From Angiostrongylus vasorum (Eukaryota > Nematoda > Chromadorea > Rhabditida > Metastrongylidae): a stretch of DNA of 64,000 nt. How positions within the stretch are numbered: position 1 is the stretch's first letter; each line of letters starts with the position of its first letter. Positions 11,801-21,706 of this stretch are shown here, in pieces. The position numbers and the translations under genes are program-made. The stretch spans positions 1,178,001-1,242,000 of the forward strand of contig JADANN010000375.1 of the NCBI GenBank assembly GCA_018806985.1, given 5' to 3'. The notes under the pieces were generated by a model. The model had not been told where the DNA came from and ran no database searches. It saw only the letters and a program-made list of their open reading frames with translations.

Positions 11801-14800
11801 ATGACAAAAATTAAGAAATTAATGTGCCTTTGAGGAGAGAATACATTTCTAATGTATAAAAAATAACAAGTTCAAGCGATCTTAGACGTCTTTCAAAGAT
11901 GAAAGTGGTTTAAGTTTTCAATTATTCAACCATCCTTCTTCATAAATAGCTAAAAGGTATAACAACTATATATGATGTACCTTTATCTTTATTTACTGCC
12001 CATTATAAACAAAAAAAGTAAGCAATGTGATTTCGACTACAGCCTCAGCTTAACTGGGTTAACTGACTATTTGGGCTCCTAGATCGATCCCGTTAACGCG
12101 TGATTGCTGATGGCACTAGTCGATAGAACTAAATGAGAGACGGGCAAAACGAATGACACGCATGTGTGATGCTGAACGCGTTAGCTCACGGTAAGGGTAA
12201 TAGCATGTTCGTTCTCCACCGCAGACACCTGCGCTCCAGAGTTTTGCAAATATCTCAGCATCATTGTGAATATACATGCCTTAGTTGTTCGTAATATCTC
12301 AATTTGTCCCTCACATATTAAAAAGACAAAGGACGAAAGATAAAGCGTTCAGCTTCGCTCAATCCTTGGAGAAGCCATGAGCATTGGACTCCATTCATAA
12401 CATTGCAAAAGCAGCTTAGGGCATGCTTGGCTAACGTGGATGCATCAGGTGCGGGTGGCACGACGAAAAGTTGTGTGCAGAAGGGCACCTCTAAGCATTG
12501 CGCTACACGCGCTTCACTTTTTGTGCTCAATTATCAAAAAATAATGTCAAGAAACCATTAATTGGAAAACCTGGTCCACCAGTGAAATTACGAGTGTTAA
12601 GAAACGAACATACCCATCTTTCGTTGATGGCAAGTTGTACGGATTGATAAGATGCGTTTGAATCGGAGCGAAAATCGACGATGAGATGCCGAAACCTGCG
12701 GCTACAATTCCGCTCACCAATCCCACCTTCTCAGGAGCCCACTAAAATTCCCATAGTTAACTGAAGAAGAAGAAGAAGAAGAAGAAGAGAAAGAAAAAGG
12801 AAGATGATGATGAAAAAGGAAGAGGATGAAGAAAAATCATCACCAAAGTGGCAAGACCCATGCCACCAGCGGAAGTAAAACTTTCGAAGAATTCAACAAC
12901 AAACACATGACTACGTTGGTTTTTTCCATACTCCAAATGCAACAATTTCAATTCCTACACTCCGAGACGTACACTACGTTCTTGCCAAAGGAATCTTAAT
13001 GGTCTTCACATTAACAATAGTCTCTATGGTATTGCTGCTTTACAGCGATCCCACCGGACAAACGGACTTGTGAACTCCCTCCAAAAACTGTTTTTCTAGG
13101 TTTCAAAGCACGAAAGCTTTTCTTGGACCACGCTCGACACAATGTCTACAGCACAAAAGCTACCACCCCAGACAAGTCTAGTACCAATTTGCCGACCCCG
13201 AGGGATAAAAGGCTTGGTGGGCCTGGGGAGTAGGGATCGATCTCATGTGTATTGCAGGGCGTCTCTAAGCACTGCACCACACGCACCTACGTGTCTGGAA
13301 GGATAGCAGCTCTGTCTCGATACACCGGTAGGCCACCTCGACTCATCGTAAAGGTCAGATAAGCAATCAGTCAGCTCTAACAATGCTTAACGAAGTCGAA
13401 TATATGGTGCAACCCTCAGTGATTGATCCACGCCAGAGCTTCATCTTTTTATCTTTTCACAGTTCGTTGTGCATGTCACCCATCATCAACGAATGTCTTC
13501 GAACCTTCTACATGTGGGTTCGGCTCCTGCTTGAGGGTTTTGGTTTTCTTCATGAAAGGTGTTGAATGGTGGTCGAGTAGATTCTGCATGGAATCCTGAG
13601 ATAGCTCTACGGCAACGTCGCCAGAACTTCATCACAAGCAATCGGCAGTCTTTGAGGACAGGGTGTAGAATTTCACGGAGAAGTTAGATGCAAACATGCT
13701 GAAGCCGGACGAATAGGAGAACTGGTTTGCCTCCAGCGCTATACGAACCAGCGATCACGCGTTTTTTGCACTGTATGTCTAACCGCTGTTGTTTTCCACG
13801 TCATCTACATTTTCACTAAAATAATATTGATACACATACAATTTCCCCGTTCCGATTGCAGATAAGTGGTAAATTTGATTGAAAGTCATCACTTCCTAAC
13901 CCACATTGATAACAGTTGCAACGGCGGTAACGTATGCGATTCCCTGACCAAAACCGAAAAGAACGCCGTACGTTATGAAAAAAGCGAAAAACGAATGTTT
14001 GATAGTCCAAAACGAAAGTGCAACAGAGGATCTGAAAGAAAAAAAAGTTGTTTTGCAATTGTGATCAAACTTCAATTCGTACCACTCTTGAAACAACAGA
14101 TGCTTTTCATCACTGATAGTATGAATGTTCCGGAAGAAAAAATCACAGCACAAAGCCACAGCGAGACTTTAAAGAATGGACAAGTTATAGAAAAGGTATT
14201 TTTTGCTGACAGTCTATACTACGTTGGTTTTTGTAAGATAGGACATTTCACGAAACATCGAAAACTTAGGTTTCTTGTCCATAGAGGATTGCAGTAAGAT
14301 GCTGATCAAAAGCGCAGATTCCGAGGATGTAACAATTCACGAATTTCAGCTTGTTTCTTTTGAGAGCTTTCAGGCCACACCAATTGAGAATGGTGTGCCT
14401 TGAGAGTGATGTTAGTGTGAAGAACTCAGGAATAAGCAAGGTATGTAGGAGAAAAGAACCGTTAGATAGGGCAAACCCCCTCTCAACTGTTCAAATCTCT
14501 TGGTAGCAAAAAAAATAGATGTCACCCCTTTTTTTCCTCTCAAGCTCACTCTGTGAGAATTCTACCGCATTCACTATTAAAGGAAACCCTTGCATATGTT
14601 CATCACCTAGGAACGGTGACCTAAGCAGAGTGAGGTCGACGTCCAGATGTGCGCTGACACAAAGTGAGCGCCCTAGCAAGAAAAGAAAAAGAAATGCTAT
14701 CCTAATAACAAGAATAACAATGCAATGGGAATTCGACACTTATAAGTCTACCATTTTTTTAAAATCTTATAAGGCAGACCTAAGAATTGCTTGAAAAAGG

Positions 14801-15909
14801 GACTAAAGCATTGAAGGAGACATGTTCCAAATGTTGATTCTAGCAATTGACAACCTTCATTTACAAAAGAAAAAAATGAATAACATTGTGACGCCGATAT
14901 TCGTTTCCAGCAAGAAGTTTCTAAAGTTGAAACTAACTTCGTTTGTAAATAGAAAATAATGAACCAACGTTGCGATGGTGCATCCGATGAGAGCAGCCAT
15001 ACGTGGGCCAACATGAAGTGCCAATGTACCACCGATAACCATTGAGAACGGAAAACATCCTAGATGGAAGTCTATAGTAGTTCGGTAATGCCAAAAACTC
15101 ATTTTACAAAAAATTGATATGTGGCTTGATTTCTAAGCTATCAACTCTCCTAGAAAATCCGTTCTTTCGCACCTTGGAAAGTTGGTATCCACATGAAATG
15201 TTCAATTCGTATACTGGGATCGGTGTAATTCCGCATGTAGGAAGCCATGTACGGTAGCATATTCCCTAGAAAGTAACTCTTTAGTAGTTTTAGATTAAGC
15301 AGACCGCAGCAGATGAAGGCAAAAAATTAAATGCAAAGATGATAAAACCACAAAAAATGTTAAAGCGTTCGGTTTTGATCAATCCCTTGTCGAAACATTG
15401 ACTTACAGAGGCGTATTAATACATCAAATTAATGTTATTACTTCCAGATAGGTTCGGTACCAATTCGCTATTCGAAAAAGTATGGTGGTAGCATAGCCAG
15501 CAGCGGGAGGTAAAACAAATAAAGATAATGTGGGTATTGGAGGACATCTTTAACCACTGCGCTAACCATCACACGTGCACCAAAAATAGATGAAATAAAA
15601 TGAAAAAAATGAATAAATGAATGAAAAGTGGCCAAACAATATGTAGGATAAATGAACAGATTGAAAAATTCGACAAGACTAGCAGATGCTACAGTTGCAA
15701 ATTGTGGATTTTACGAAAATTTTCGGAGTACTACTGAAAAGTCTGCATTTATAAACCGTAAGATTATCATAGAGTAATGGAAAAAGCTACTCACCAAAGG
15801 TATGGTAGGTGCCTATGGTAAGGTGGATAATTACAGCACCGGTGAGCACGACAACGAGGCGAACAAATGGCGGTAGGCAGAAAATAAAACGTGAGATGGG
15901 ATCCACCAT
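3075..15909 (-). CDS. 12-helix MFS transporter, oxalate/formate or monocarboxylate carrier type, 13 exons
   Basis: Predicted plasma or organelle membrane carrier of about 446 residues. Exons read on the minus strand: 15909-15795, 15265-15173, 15059-14969, 14031-13905, 12741-12614, 10659-10548, 6929-6826, 6163-6052, 5405-5283, 4836-4744, 4318-4190, 3394-3295, 3088-3075. The sum is 1341 nt, in phase throughout. Exon 1 gives helix 1 (VVLTGAVIIHLTIGTYHTFG); exon 3 has the helix 2-3 loop (LALHVGPRMA), matching MFS motif A loosely; exon 5 has WAPEKVGLVSGIVAAGFG followed by FAPIQ, the helix 5 signature seen in OFA-like carriers. Exon 7 is the Ser/Arg-rich central cytoplasmic loop, and exon 9 repeats motif A as WGYLTDR. 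The substrate cannot be told. The last exon (5 codons including TAG) is the weakest, and the exon 10/11 join duplicates the residues FLLW. Family assignment comes from remembered family features, not a search. Confidence 0.85.
3565..3805 (+). mobile_element. Diverged SINE-A copy
   Basis: Body motifs CGGCGAATTGGTGCC, GGGAGGACAAAAAACACTGA and CGATACATCGGTACC are recognisable in order; the head is eroded. It lies in transporter intron 11 and explains the 131-codon open frame there. Confidence 0.6.
4307..4756 (-). repeat. Intron 10 of the transporter, flanked by a 13-bp direct repeat
   Basis: The sequence CCATAACAAAAAC occurs at 4744-4756 (end of exon 10) and at 4307-4319 (start of exon 11). The donor reads TGG|GTAAAT and the acceptor ATGAAG|TTTTTG, which lacks the usual pyrimidine tract. 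Splicing at these sites gives a doubled FLLW in helix 10. No other in-phase acceptor was visible. Confidence 0.6.
5517..5890 (-). repeat. Repeat family R1, reverse copy
   Basis: Runs from ACGGTTTACCGCCTCATCG to CCGTTCAAGCACCAAGTAAG. It overlaps nothing coding; it begins about 110 nt above transporter exon 9, inside intron 8. Confidence 0.7.
6340..6470 (+). mobile_element. SINE-A-like head fragment
   Basis: ATGTAGCGCAGTCGTCAGAGG and GATTCGACACCGCGC correspond to the two pol III box regions. The body is lost. Confidence 0.4.
7667..7880 (+). mobile_element. Diverged SINE-A copy
   Basis: Head ATGTAGCGCAATG and the later GGCTCGATACATCGGTAGG are present. Part of the body is deleted. Lies in a transporter intron. 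Confidence 0.5.
8736..8838. repeat. AT/ACAT microsatellite
   Basis: Alternating ATAC, ATAT and ACAT units with few interruptions; encodes the Tyr/Ile/Cys-rich open frames seen on both strands. In a transporter intron. Confidence 0.95.
8836..9080 (+). mobile_element. Diverged SINE-A copy
   Basis: B-box-like GGTTCGATACTGCGCC followed by CCAATTGGTACCAGGTTTGC and the cattcaatca-type body. It directly follows the AT/ACAT microsatellite. Confidence 0.55.
10177..10235. repeat. Short tandem duplication (28-bp units)
   Basis: GAAACAGAGCTTTTAAAATG-type unit at 10177-10204 and 10208-10235, two differences. Lies just downstream of transporter exon 6, in intron 6. Confidence 0.85.
11030..11095 (+). mobile_element. 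PLE terminal-repeat scrap
   Basis: Contains TTGACCTTTCCAGGCTCTGA, shared with the PLE terminal repeats at 23.87 and 59.18 kb. The 3' half has decayed. Confidence 0.45.
11130..11512 (+). repeat. Repeat family R1 copy
   Basis: GGATGGCCCGTCCTCACTG to GGGCGGTAAACCGTTGG, in transporter intron 5. Confidence 0.7.
12000..12290 (+). mobile_element. SINE-B partial dimer
   Basis: 3' half of one copy (12000-12130, with TGATTGCTGATGGCACTAGT) joined to the 5' half of a second (12130-12290, with GGTAATAGCATGTTCG and CTCCACCGCAGACACC). Confidence 0.65.
12320..12530 (-). mobile_element. Diverged, internally deleted SINE-A copy
   Basis: AAAGCGTTCAGC at the tail side and GCATTGCGCTACACGCGC at the head. Lies in a transporter intron. 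Confidence 0.5.
12761..12830 (-). repeat. GAA-type purine tract (CTT-rich on the coding strand) in transporter intron 4
   Basis: Plus strand shows about nine GAA units followed by GA-rich sequence. On the gene's strand this is a long pyrimidine run about 20-90 nt before the acceptor of exon 5. It could serve as an extended pyrimidine tract but is equally explained as a simple-sequence repeat. Confidence 0.8.
13165..13455. mobile_element. Head-to-head composite of two SINE-A pieces
   Basis: 13165-13290 is the head half in minus orientation (ends GCACCACACGCACC). It is followed directly by 13291-13455, the body half in plus orientation (TGTCTGGAAGGATAGCAG to the tail). Neither piece is complete. 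Confidence 0.7.
13456..13800 (+). repeat. Repeat family R3 copy
   Basis: TTCGAACCTTCTACATGTGGG and GAATGGTGGTCGAGTAG in R3 order, joined to the composite SINE-A before it. Confidence 0.4.
15360..15575 (-). mobile_element. Diverged SINE-A copy
   Basis: AAAGCGTTCGG, GGTACCAATTCGC and CCACTGCGCTAACC appear in reverse SINE-A order, inside transporter intron 1. Confidence 0.5.
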
Positions 15910-15918
15910 GACCAGAGC

Positions 15919-15931
15919 CTGAACACACAGC
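15919..15931 (-). promoter_or_regulatory. Probable spliced-leader (trans-splice) acceptor of the transporter gene
   Basis: On the minus strand a TGTGTTCAG acceptor ends at 15919 and the start codon lies 9 nt downstream at 15909. No good upstream coding exon joins it in phase. In nematodes this spacing is typical of SL trans-splicing. It could instead be an ordinary 3' splice site of a gene with a 5' untranslated exon. Confidence 0.5.
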
Positions 15932-16269
15932 ATCAAGGAATTTACTGTGCTCGAGGTAACTTAAATTATATGTTTTTAATTTCCAAGAAGGGGTTAAGGT
16001 GCAGAATTATCGATTGGACCTGAAAGTACGAAAGAGAACAGTGGTCCAGAAAAATGAACTGCAGAAGACAAAAATGATCTAGTGGAATTACTGGCGACTA
16101 GTGATTCTAGGCAAGAGATTGATACAAAATCCACAACATGTACTACGAAATCGAAGTTGCAAAAATCATTTCAAAAACAGTTGTAGTAGAGAATAAAAGA
16201 GAGAAAAAAAGGCGTCTTAATTTCTATTACATATTAAACTGGAAAATTTTCTTATGGTTTCGGTCTATC

Positions 16270-16400
16270 AATTTGTCTTTGAGCGGCCGGTGGATACTGT
16301 CGCCCTGGAATCTGGAAACCCAAGCCGAAAGGCAAAGAACTCCACTCCAGAAAGGGCGGCGACTGCGTGTGGTGACGACCTGGAACACTCCAGCACAGAT
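16270..16400 (-). repeat. Repeat family R1-like fragment
   Basis: Contains CTGGAAACCCAAGCCGAAAGG and GGCGGCGACTGCG-type sequence resembling R1 in reverse. Weak match by eye. Confidence 0.3.
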
Positions 16401-16519
16401 TTTTTAAAAAACTGTAGGAAAAAATAACGTTCGATTAGCACCCCAAATGGCAATGAGGAGAGAAGATAACCTTAAGCAATAGGCTAACCCACACGCGATC
16501 TGACCACATCTATTGAAGG

Positions 16520-16590
16520 CGGTTGCACGAGAACGAAACAAACAAAAAAGTGCTGAGACCTGCACGCCATATGAAGAGAGATTGTCTAAG
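16520..16590 (+). mobile_element. Possible LINE 3'-end remnant
   Basis: AAAGTGCTGAGACCTGCACGCC follows GCACGAGAACGAAACAAAC. Similar strings occur near 49035-49065 and 22770-22800. The pattern recalls the end of RTE-type ORFs (basic ARERN-like residues before the stop), but it is short. Confidence 0.25.
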
Positions 16591-16611
16591 TATTAAAGTA
16601 AGTAAGCTTCC

Positions 16612-16740
16612 TTATTTCCCTAATGGTTTTTCCTCTTCAAACTGTCTGAAGTGTGCTCCTGGGCAAAGAACTGCAATGGGGGTTCGTTCACCCAATAAAG
16701 TTTCCAAAACAAAGAAACGTGTGACGTCTTCAATCTCCAT
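16612..16740 (-). CDS. Candidate terminal or single coding exon, 42 codons, starts with ATG
   Basis: A strong acceptor (GGGTTTTCAG) is followed directly by ATGGAGATTGAAGAC and an open frame to TAA. The peptide includes VTRFFVLETLLGERTPIAVL. It lies between the transporter and the 17-21 kb exons, on the same strand. The donor at 17391 has phase 0, so this exon could replace the short ETVSM end as an alternative last exon. I do not recognise the peptide. Confidence 0.35.
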   Translation of the reverse strand: MEIEDVTRFFVLETLLGERTPIAVLCPGAHFRQFEEEKPLGK

Positions 16741-17142
16741 CTGAAAACCCAGGTAAGAGTGAACCAGTGCCAGGATTCACTGTTTCCTGGGAACAACGCT
16801 GACAAAAGCGGAAAAGTAGCGACGAGAAAGAAGTGTCCTAACTCGGCCTTTGCGAGTAGTTGCGAACTTTCTCTATTGTGAAAGAAATGACCTTTGAATG
16901 CACCAGTATCATCAACGCGTCCAGTGCACTTTTGTCGCCGACAAGTTTGTTGTCAATACACTATCCCTAATGTAAACATATAATTCTCTCCTAATATTCA
17001 GATAATCCTCAGAAGTAAAAAATCTGGGTAAAATTCCCAAGACCGAGTTTCTATTAACTTCGGCATTGATAAGTAATTCTCTAGTTTCCTTATAAGTAAA
17101 CACAAGGTTGTTACTATAACAGTACATACTATTTATTTACAA

Positions 17143-17190
17143 CAGCTAACGTTTGGCTGATTTCGCCTCCTTCAGAGAATAGAATGGTCA
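17143..17190 (-). mobile_element. PLE terminal-repeat scrap
   Basis: Minus strand shows CTCTGAAGGAGGCGAAAT and AAACGTTAGCTG in the order seen in PLE terminal repeats, with the G before AAAC lost. Only this piece is recognisable. Confidence 0.4.
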
Positions 17191-17286
17191 AGTTAACTGC
17201 AATCTGGTCAGCCAAAGACCTCCATAATTCCAACAGAAAAACCAGGATACCTTATTTTCTTCCGTACTGGAAATAAAACAGCTTCC

Positions 17287-20200
17287 TCACATGCTCACGG
17301 TTTCCTGTGAACCTATGCTATTTTTCGCTTCAAATAACAAAAACACTAGATGACGATGACGTCAACGTTGGTGTGATTCATGCCAGTTACGGAACGATAC
17401 CGTCGCAGTCCCACGTGAACAAACACTGTCCACCAGGTGATGTTCGACAGCCGGCCGGCAATCTGGCCTGTTAGCAGACGTTGAGTCATCGCATGCCAAT
17501 AGAAAAAACTGGAGACAAAGCTTAAGAATAAAAATATTTAGACAAAACAACAGTGTGTACTATTCAAATGAGAGGAAAAAACTCACGATGGGAAAAAGGG
17601 AAAATAAAATCAAAAAAATAAGTTATAGAGGATACCAAAGACTGCGAAGTTTTATAAAAACGTTCAATTTAGGAAAGTTAGATTAACAGCGGCGTTCTTT
17701 CTATGCTGGCAAATCAACAAATCCGAATAAATGCAGATGCGTCAGATTAGGTTTAACCTAGCAAAGAATGAACCCATGACCACTTGTGCACTCTAAGGCA
17801 CCTAGTAACCATCGGTGACAGTCGCTCTAACGTATTACTACAGTGTTCAAAAATTGATATTTCAAAACTGTGGACCATCGACTCGGATCACCGGCTCTGA
17901 TGAAGATGAAGCCGTCGAAACATTAGCCAAATAAAGATCATGTATTAACCTCATGTAAGCTTACCAAAGAAAAAAAAATGTAAATGTTCCGGATTGAGTT
18001 TTTCGAAGAAGAGGGGAACGCGATAACTACAGACACCACGGTACAATGATGGACGCAATAAGTTCACCTGACCAAAATGTTTCATGTTGGGTCGCTTCGC
18101 TGCAAGAGATGCAAGTCCCGAACGATAAAAAAGCAGAAGAATGGCTTCATAGGCTCCAAAAATTTAGAATTTTATCACCTTAAAACAATGTAAGCTTAAG
18201 CTTGATAAAGCTCACTAGTAGCAAAAACGCTTCGAAAAAATCGAAAGCACCGCCATACGCATGTGAGTTATATATGTAACTCATACATATCAGTGAGGCT
18301 CTTATTTATGGCTTAAATTGTCACTGCTAAATTTTAAACAATCGACCATTTGAACTACCATTTGTTTCTCATAAAAAATAAAGTGATGAAGTAATTTTTC
18401 CTTCATCTTTCTATAACATGCAGACCTCTCGTTGCCTCGTCATGGATGTCAGAAGCATGGAATGAAGTAGGTGGGGGAGGATCGTACGCACAGATAATCT
18501 ACACTCAGGGTAGCATTTTTTCGGTGGTATGCACATTACTCTTTGTCAAAGCGCTGAAAACCCGTCGGTAGCGTAGAAAAAGAAAACGCATGCTAATCAG
18601 TTCCAGTGCATCAAACGAAAAAACATGCTAATCGCTTCCAGTGCATCCATGGAGCGCAGAACTTCAATCAATGAGTCTAAAGACTTGAGATGTCTGACTA
18701 TCACTGTGGCACACTACTTACTGATAATGACTGGTAATCGTTCCCGGTCACTATGACACATTTGGTAACTGGTTTCTTGACATATGGTGACCTTTCGAAA
18801 ACGGTAAAACCGAACAATATTGCATTCTCAATCCAATGAAAAAAAATTTCTTAAATATAACAATGACAAAAAGAAGCGTAATATCATTTCTTTTTTCAAA
18901 CGTAGGTCAACCAGGAAAGATCCAAAGCGGACTCGTTCGTAATAATATTGGTGAATAGAAACGGTGCATCACACCACTACACCATGACGTACGAAAAAAC
19001 CCAGTGAAACGTGACGAACTCACCTTCGAACGAACTTCAGGATATGGGGAAAACCTCGTCGTATGGAACGTCGCAGGGAAGCGTCGAATGGGAAGAAAAC
19101 ACCGGCATCCGCTTTATTACATGAGAATGAAAAGCTGCACAGTAATTGTATGTGCGTTAACAATAGGATACTCTGAAATAATTGGCAAAAAAAGACATCT
19201 GAACGAGTTACACCACCGAGGAAAACCCGCGTTACAACAAACAAATAAGCTTGCCAGGCATCCGAAATGAGTATAATTAGGGATGGCCTGAACGACTTAC
19301 TGAACAGAAGGGAAGTAATGCATTAAGAATATAACTGTGAATACGTAATAGAATGCAACTACTACAAAACAACCACAACGATGCTGAGATATTGGCAAAA
19401 CATGGACTCCAGGCTAGATCAAACCACGATTTCCCTTTCCGGGGTCTCGCGCATTACACATTGCGTAACGAAAGTCCCTTGCTCTGCGTTTCTCTTAGCT
19501 AGTTTTCTACCTAACGCTGCCATCAGCAATCACCTGTCAGCGGGATTGATTTGTGGAGCACAGATCAGCAATGAACCAAGCTAGGCTGAGGCTGTAGTCG
19601 AAATCACAATGTTAACCATTTATTTTTTAGGTAGAAAACTAAGAAAACTAGCTGAGAGAAACATAGAGCAAGGGCCTCCGTGGCGCAGTGTGTAATGCGC
19701 GAGCTCCCGGAAAAAGGAAATTGTGGTTCGATTTGGCCCGTGGTCCACGTTTTGCGAATATCCCAGCATCGTTGTGGTTGCAATTTACATCCACACCCTG
19801 CCGTGAAAAACTGTAGTAGGCAGGAAATAAAAGGTTAACTTACTACAAAACAGCTGCATTGTGATTACATTACAGAAGATTTCTACCGCAAAGTGTTAAG
19901 CCACATGCAGCCGCTCTAGCATAAAATCCTACCTATTTGTTGAAGATACTTCACGATTTGTTTGGATGAGTAGCGATGTCAGGCCTTTTGAAAACACCGT
20001 AGCCGAAGAATAGTGGAAGAAACAAATAAAAAATGAGTTTCTTTTAACCGAATCAACATCAAAGAAAAACATTTAGTGAATTGAATGTCAACGATCGGTC
20101 AGCTTAATGACTATGGAGTAATCAGCACTAGCGGCTTAGAAAATGGTGGTGATGAAGGTACGGACAGCGCGTGCGAATCGATGGGGTAGCGGATAGGGGC

Positions 20201-21037
20201 GAGGGAGGAGAGCAAGCACAGAATGGGAGCACACGGACTCAAGGTACATTTTATTTTTTTCGATAGTTTATAGTGTAGTCTACAGTTTATGTCTCTAGTC
20301 TGTAGTCTCTTTCTCTTTCATTAGTCTAAAAGAAACACTATATCCGAAGTAAAAAGAGGCAAAATCTGCTCCTTTTTCAACAACTTCACTCCATCCAACA
20401 AATGCCTGCAAAACTCCCATAAAACTCACCTTCGTCGGACCCAAACGAACCTGACTGCAAAAATCACAGATGGTTCGTTACTTTGCATCCGTCAGCCACC
20501 AATGTCTTCGAATATGTGCAAGGAGGATCTGGCGGCTGCCACTTGATAATTCCGTGTTCTTCATAGATGTCGTTCAATTTTAGTGGAGTTAATTCATTCT
20601 GGAATCCTTGGACAAGATACGGTGTCCCAACGTCTGCACAAGCAGTCGCAGGGCCTTGTGAATGGAAAGCAGAGGTCACAGACAAGTCTAGAACCAACTT
20701 GCTTATTTTGAAAGGATAAGAGGCTCAGTTGGCCTAAGACATTGTCGAACTGGCGAACATGCGTGCATTGTAGTGTGACACCAAGAAGCACCGTACACTG
20801 ACGCTGAAAAGGTGAAATATTCTAAAACCTCGTGATCTATTGAAGACGATCATTCTAGCACCTTCTCTAGTTCCTCTTCGACGTCCAAGAAAGTTCGAAA
20901 TTCAACCCGCGATTTAAATTCGGCTTCTGAAGGAGTTTTTATAGAGAAAAAATAGGTTGCAGAATGAAGAACTCACCACACATAATGGTTTAGAAGCGAT
21001 ACGAACCGAAGCGGTTACAGTACAAATCGATTTCGTT
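17287..21037 (-). CDS. Candidate multi-exon gene of unknown function
   Basis: Six minus-strand segments have usable acceptors and donors and agree in phase: 21037-20977, 20454-20430 (25 nt), 19984-19933, 19134-19024, 17508-17391 and 17304-17287 (ending ETVSM and stop). The two best look genuinely coding. One reads AGVFFPFDASLRRSIRRGFP in the 19 kb exon; the other reads LLTGQIAGRLSNITWWTVFV in the 17.5 kb exon. The donor at 19024 is a textbook GTGAGT. I do not recognise the family. The 5' end was not found, and exon 19984-19933 has a weak acceptor. SINE copies sit in the introns. The protein may be truncated or a pseudogene. Confidence 0.35.
17893..17928 (+). ncRNA. Isolated hammerhead-ribozyme-like motif
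   Basis: Perfect CTGATGA core (17897-17903), stem II GATG/CGTC with AAGC loop, GAAAC, triplet ATT, and a perfect 4-bp stem I (GGCT with AGCC). The C15.2 partner is A, so stem III is one pair. It is followed by AATAAAG, as in the PLE copies, but I see no PLE coding remains beside it. Confidence 0.45.
18584..18648. repeat. Short imperfect tandem duplication
   Basis: CATGCTAATC(A/G)(G/C)TTCCAGTGCATC occurs twice, about 33 nt apart. Confidence 0.7.
19371..19632 (-). mobile_element. SINE-B copy, reverse
   Basis: GATGCTGAGATATTGGCAAAAC through CAGCAATCACC to GTCGAAATCACAATG, the reverse of the SINE-B order. Confidence 0.65.
19640..19850 (+). mobile_element. SINE-B copy with the clearest tRNA-like head
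   Basis: TAGCTGAGAGAAACA, then CCGTGGCGCAGTGTG (A box) and GTGGTTCGATTTGGCC (B box), then the GTTTTGCGAATATCCCAGC body. It sits next to a reverse copy, giving an inverted pair. Confidence 0.7.
20482..20633 (-). CDS. Candidate orphan exon inside the 17-21 kb gene
   Basis: It opens after a TTGTGCAG acceptor, reads 50 codons (includes PYLVQGFQNELTPLKLNDIY, then a WQPPDPPCTYSK stretch) and either ends at the GTAACG donor at 20481 or runs four more codons to a TGA. Its entry phase does not fit the preceding candidate exon, and only 27 nt separate its donor from the next acceptor. It may belong to another transcript, or the locus may be decayed. Family not recognised. Confidence 0.3.
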
Positions 21038-21180
21038 CTAGAAAACTTTATAATCAAACGAAAGCCCCCTTTTTTCGTTAACAATGAAGAAGCATGAAAC
21101 CCTGAACCTTGGACATCTCTTACATTTAATTGGCTTAAAATAGCTGAATAACCAATAATTCTGAGATACAGAATAGAAAG

Positions 21181-21706
21181 CTAGCTGAGACACATGCAAA
21201 ACGAAGGGACTCGTTTGGCGTGGTGGCGAACGCGTTAGCACCCGGAAAGGGTAATAGCGTGTTCGGTCTCCACCGCAGTCACCTGCCGTCCGGAGTTTTG
21301 CAAAAGATCTTAGCATTATTGTGGTTGCTTTTGCTTAATACCCTACCGTGGAAATTGTAGTAGGCAGTAAATAAAAAAGTTAACATTGCGATTTCGACTG
21401 GAGCACCAGTTTAACTGGGCTCAATGCCGATATGGACTGCACAGATCAATCCCGTTGATGGGTGATTGCTGGTGGCACTGGTAGATAGAAAAGTAGCTGA
21501 GAGAAAAGCGATAAGAAGGACGAGCATGGTGTGCTGGGGAACGCGTTATCCCCCCGAAAGAGTAATAGCGTGTTTCCATCCCCACCGCAGACACCTGCCG
21601 TGTGGAGTTTTGCAAAATATCTAAGCATTATTTTGGTCGATTTCGCATAATAACCTGCTGTGAAAATTGTAGTGGACAGCAAGTAAAAAGCTAGCATTGT
21701 AACCAA
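21181..21706 (+). mobile_element. SINE-B head-to-tail dimer
   Basis: Two copies, about 21181-21489 and 21490-21706. Each starts TAGCTGAGAGA, has a GTGGTG(G)..AACGCGTTA head with GTAATAGCGTGTT and a CTCCACCGCAG B-box region, then GGAGTTTTGCAAAA and a GTAGTAGGCAGTAAATAAA-like end. The second copy is shorter at its 3' end. Confidence 0.75.

Noticed and set aside
13866..14297. 143-codon plus-strand open frame
   Set aside because: It is the antisense of transporter exon 4 and adjoining intron.
17609..17665. Exon with GTGAGT donor on the minus strand
   Set aside because: Only the phase 0 frame is open, reading a low-complexity Phe-rich peptide that does not join its neighbours.
18068..18103. Extra 32-nt exon (GTCAG|GTGAAC donor) in the 17-21 kb gene
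   Set aside because: Splice signals are fine, but its phase breaks the join to the 17508 exon, and the chain works without it.
18252..18285. Palindrome GAGTTATATATGTAACTC as a regulatory site
   Set aside because: Short, AT-rich and without repeats or gene context.
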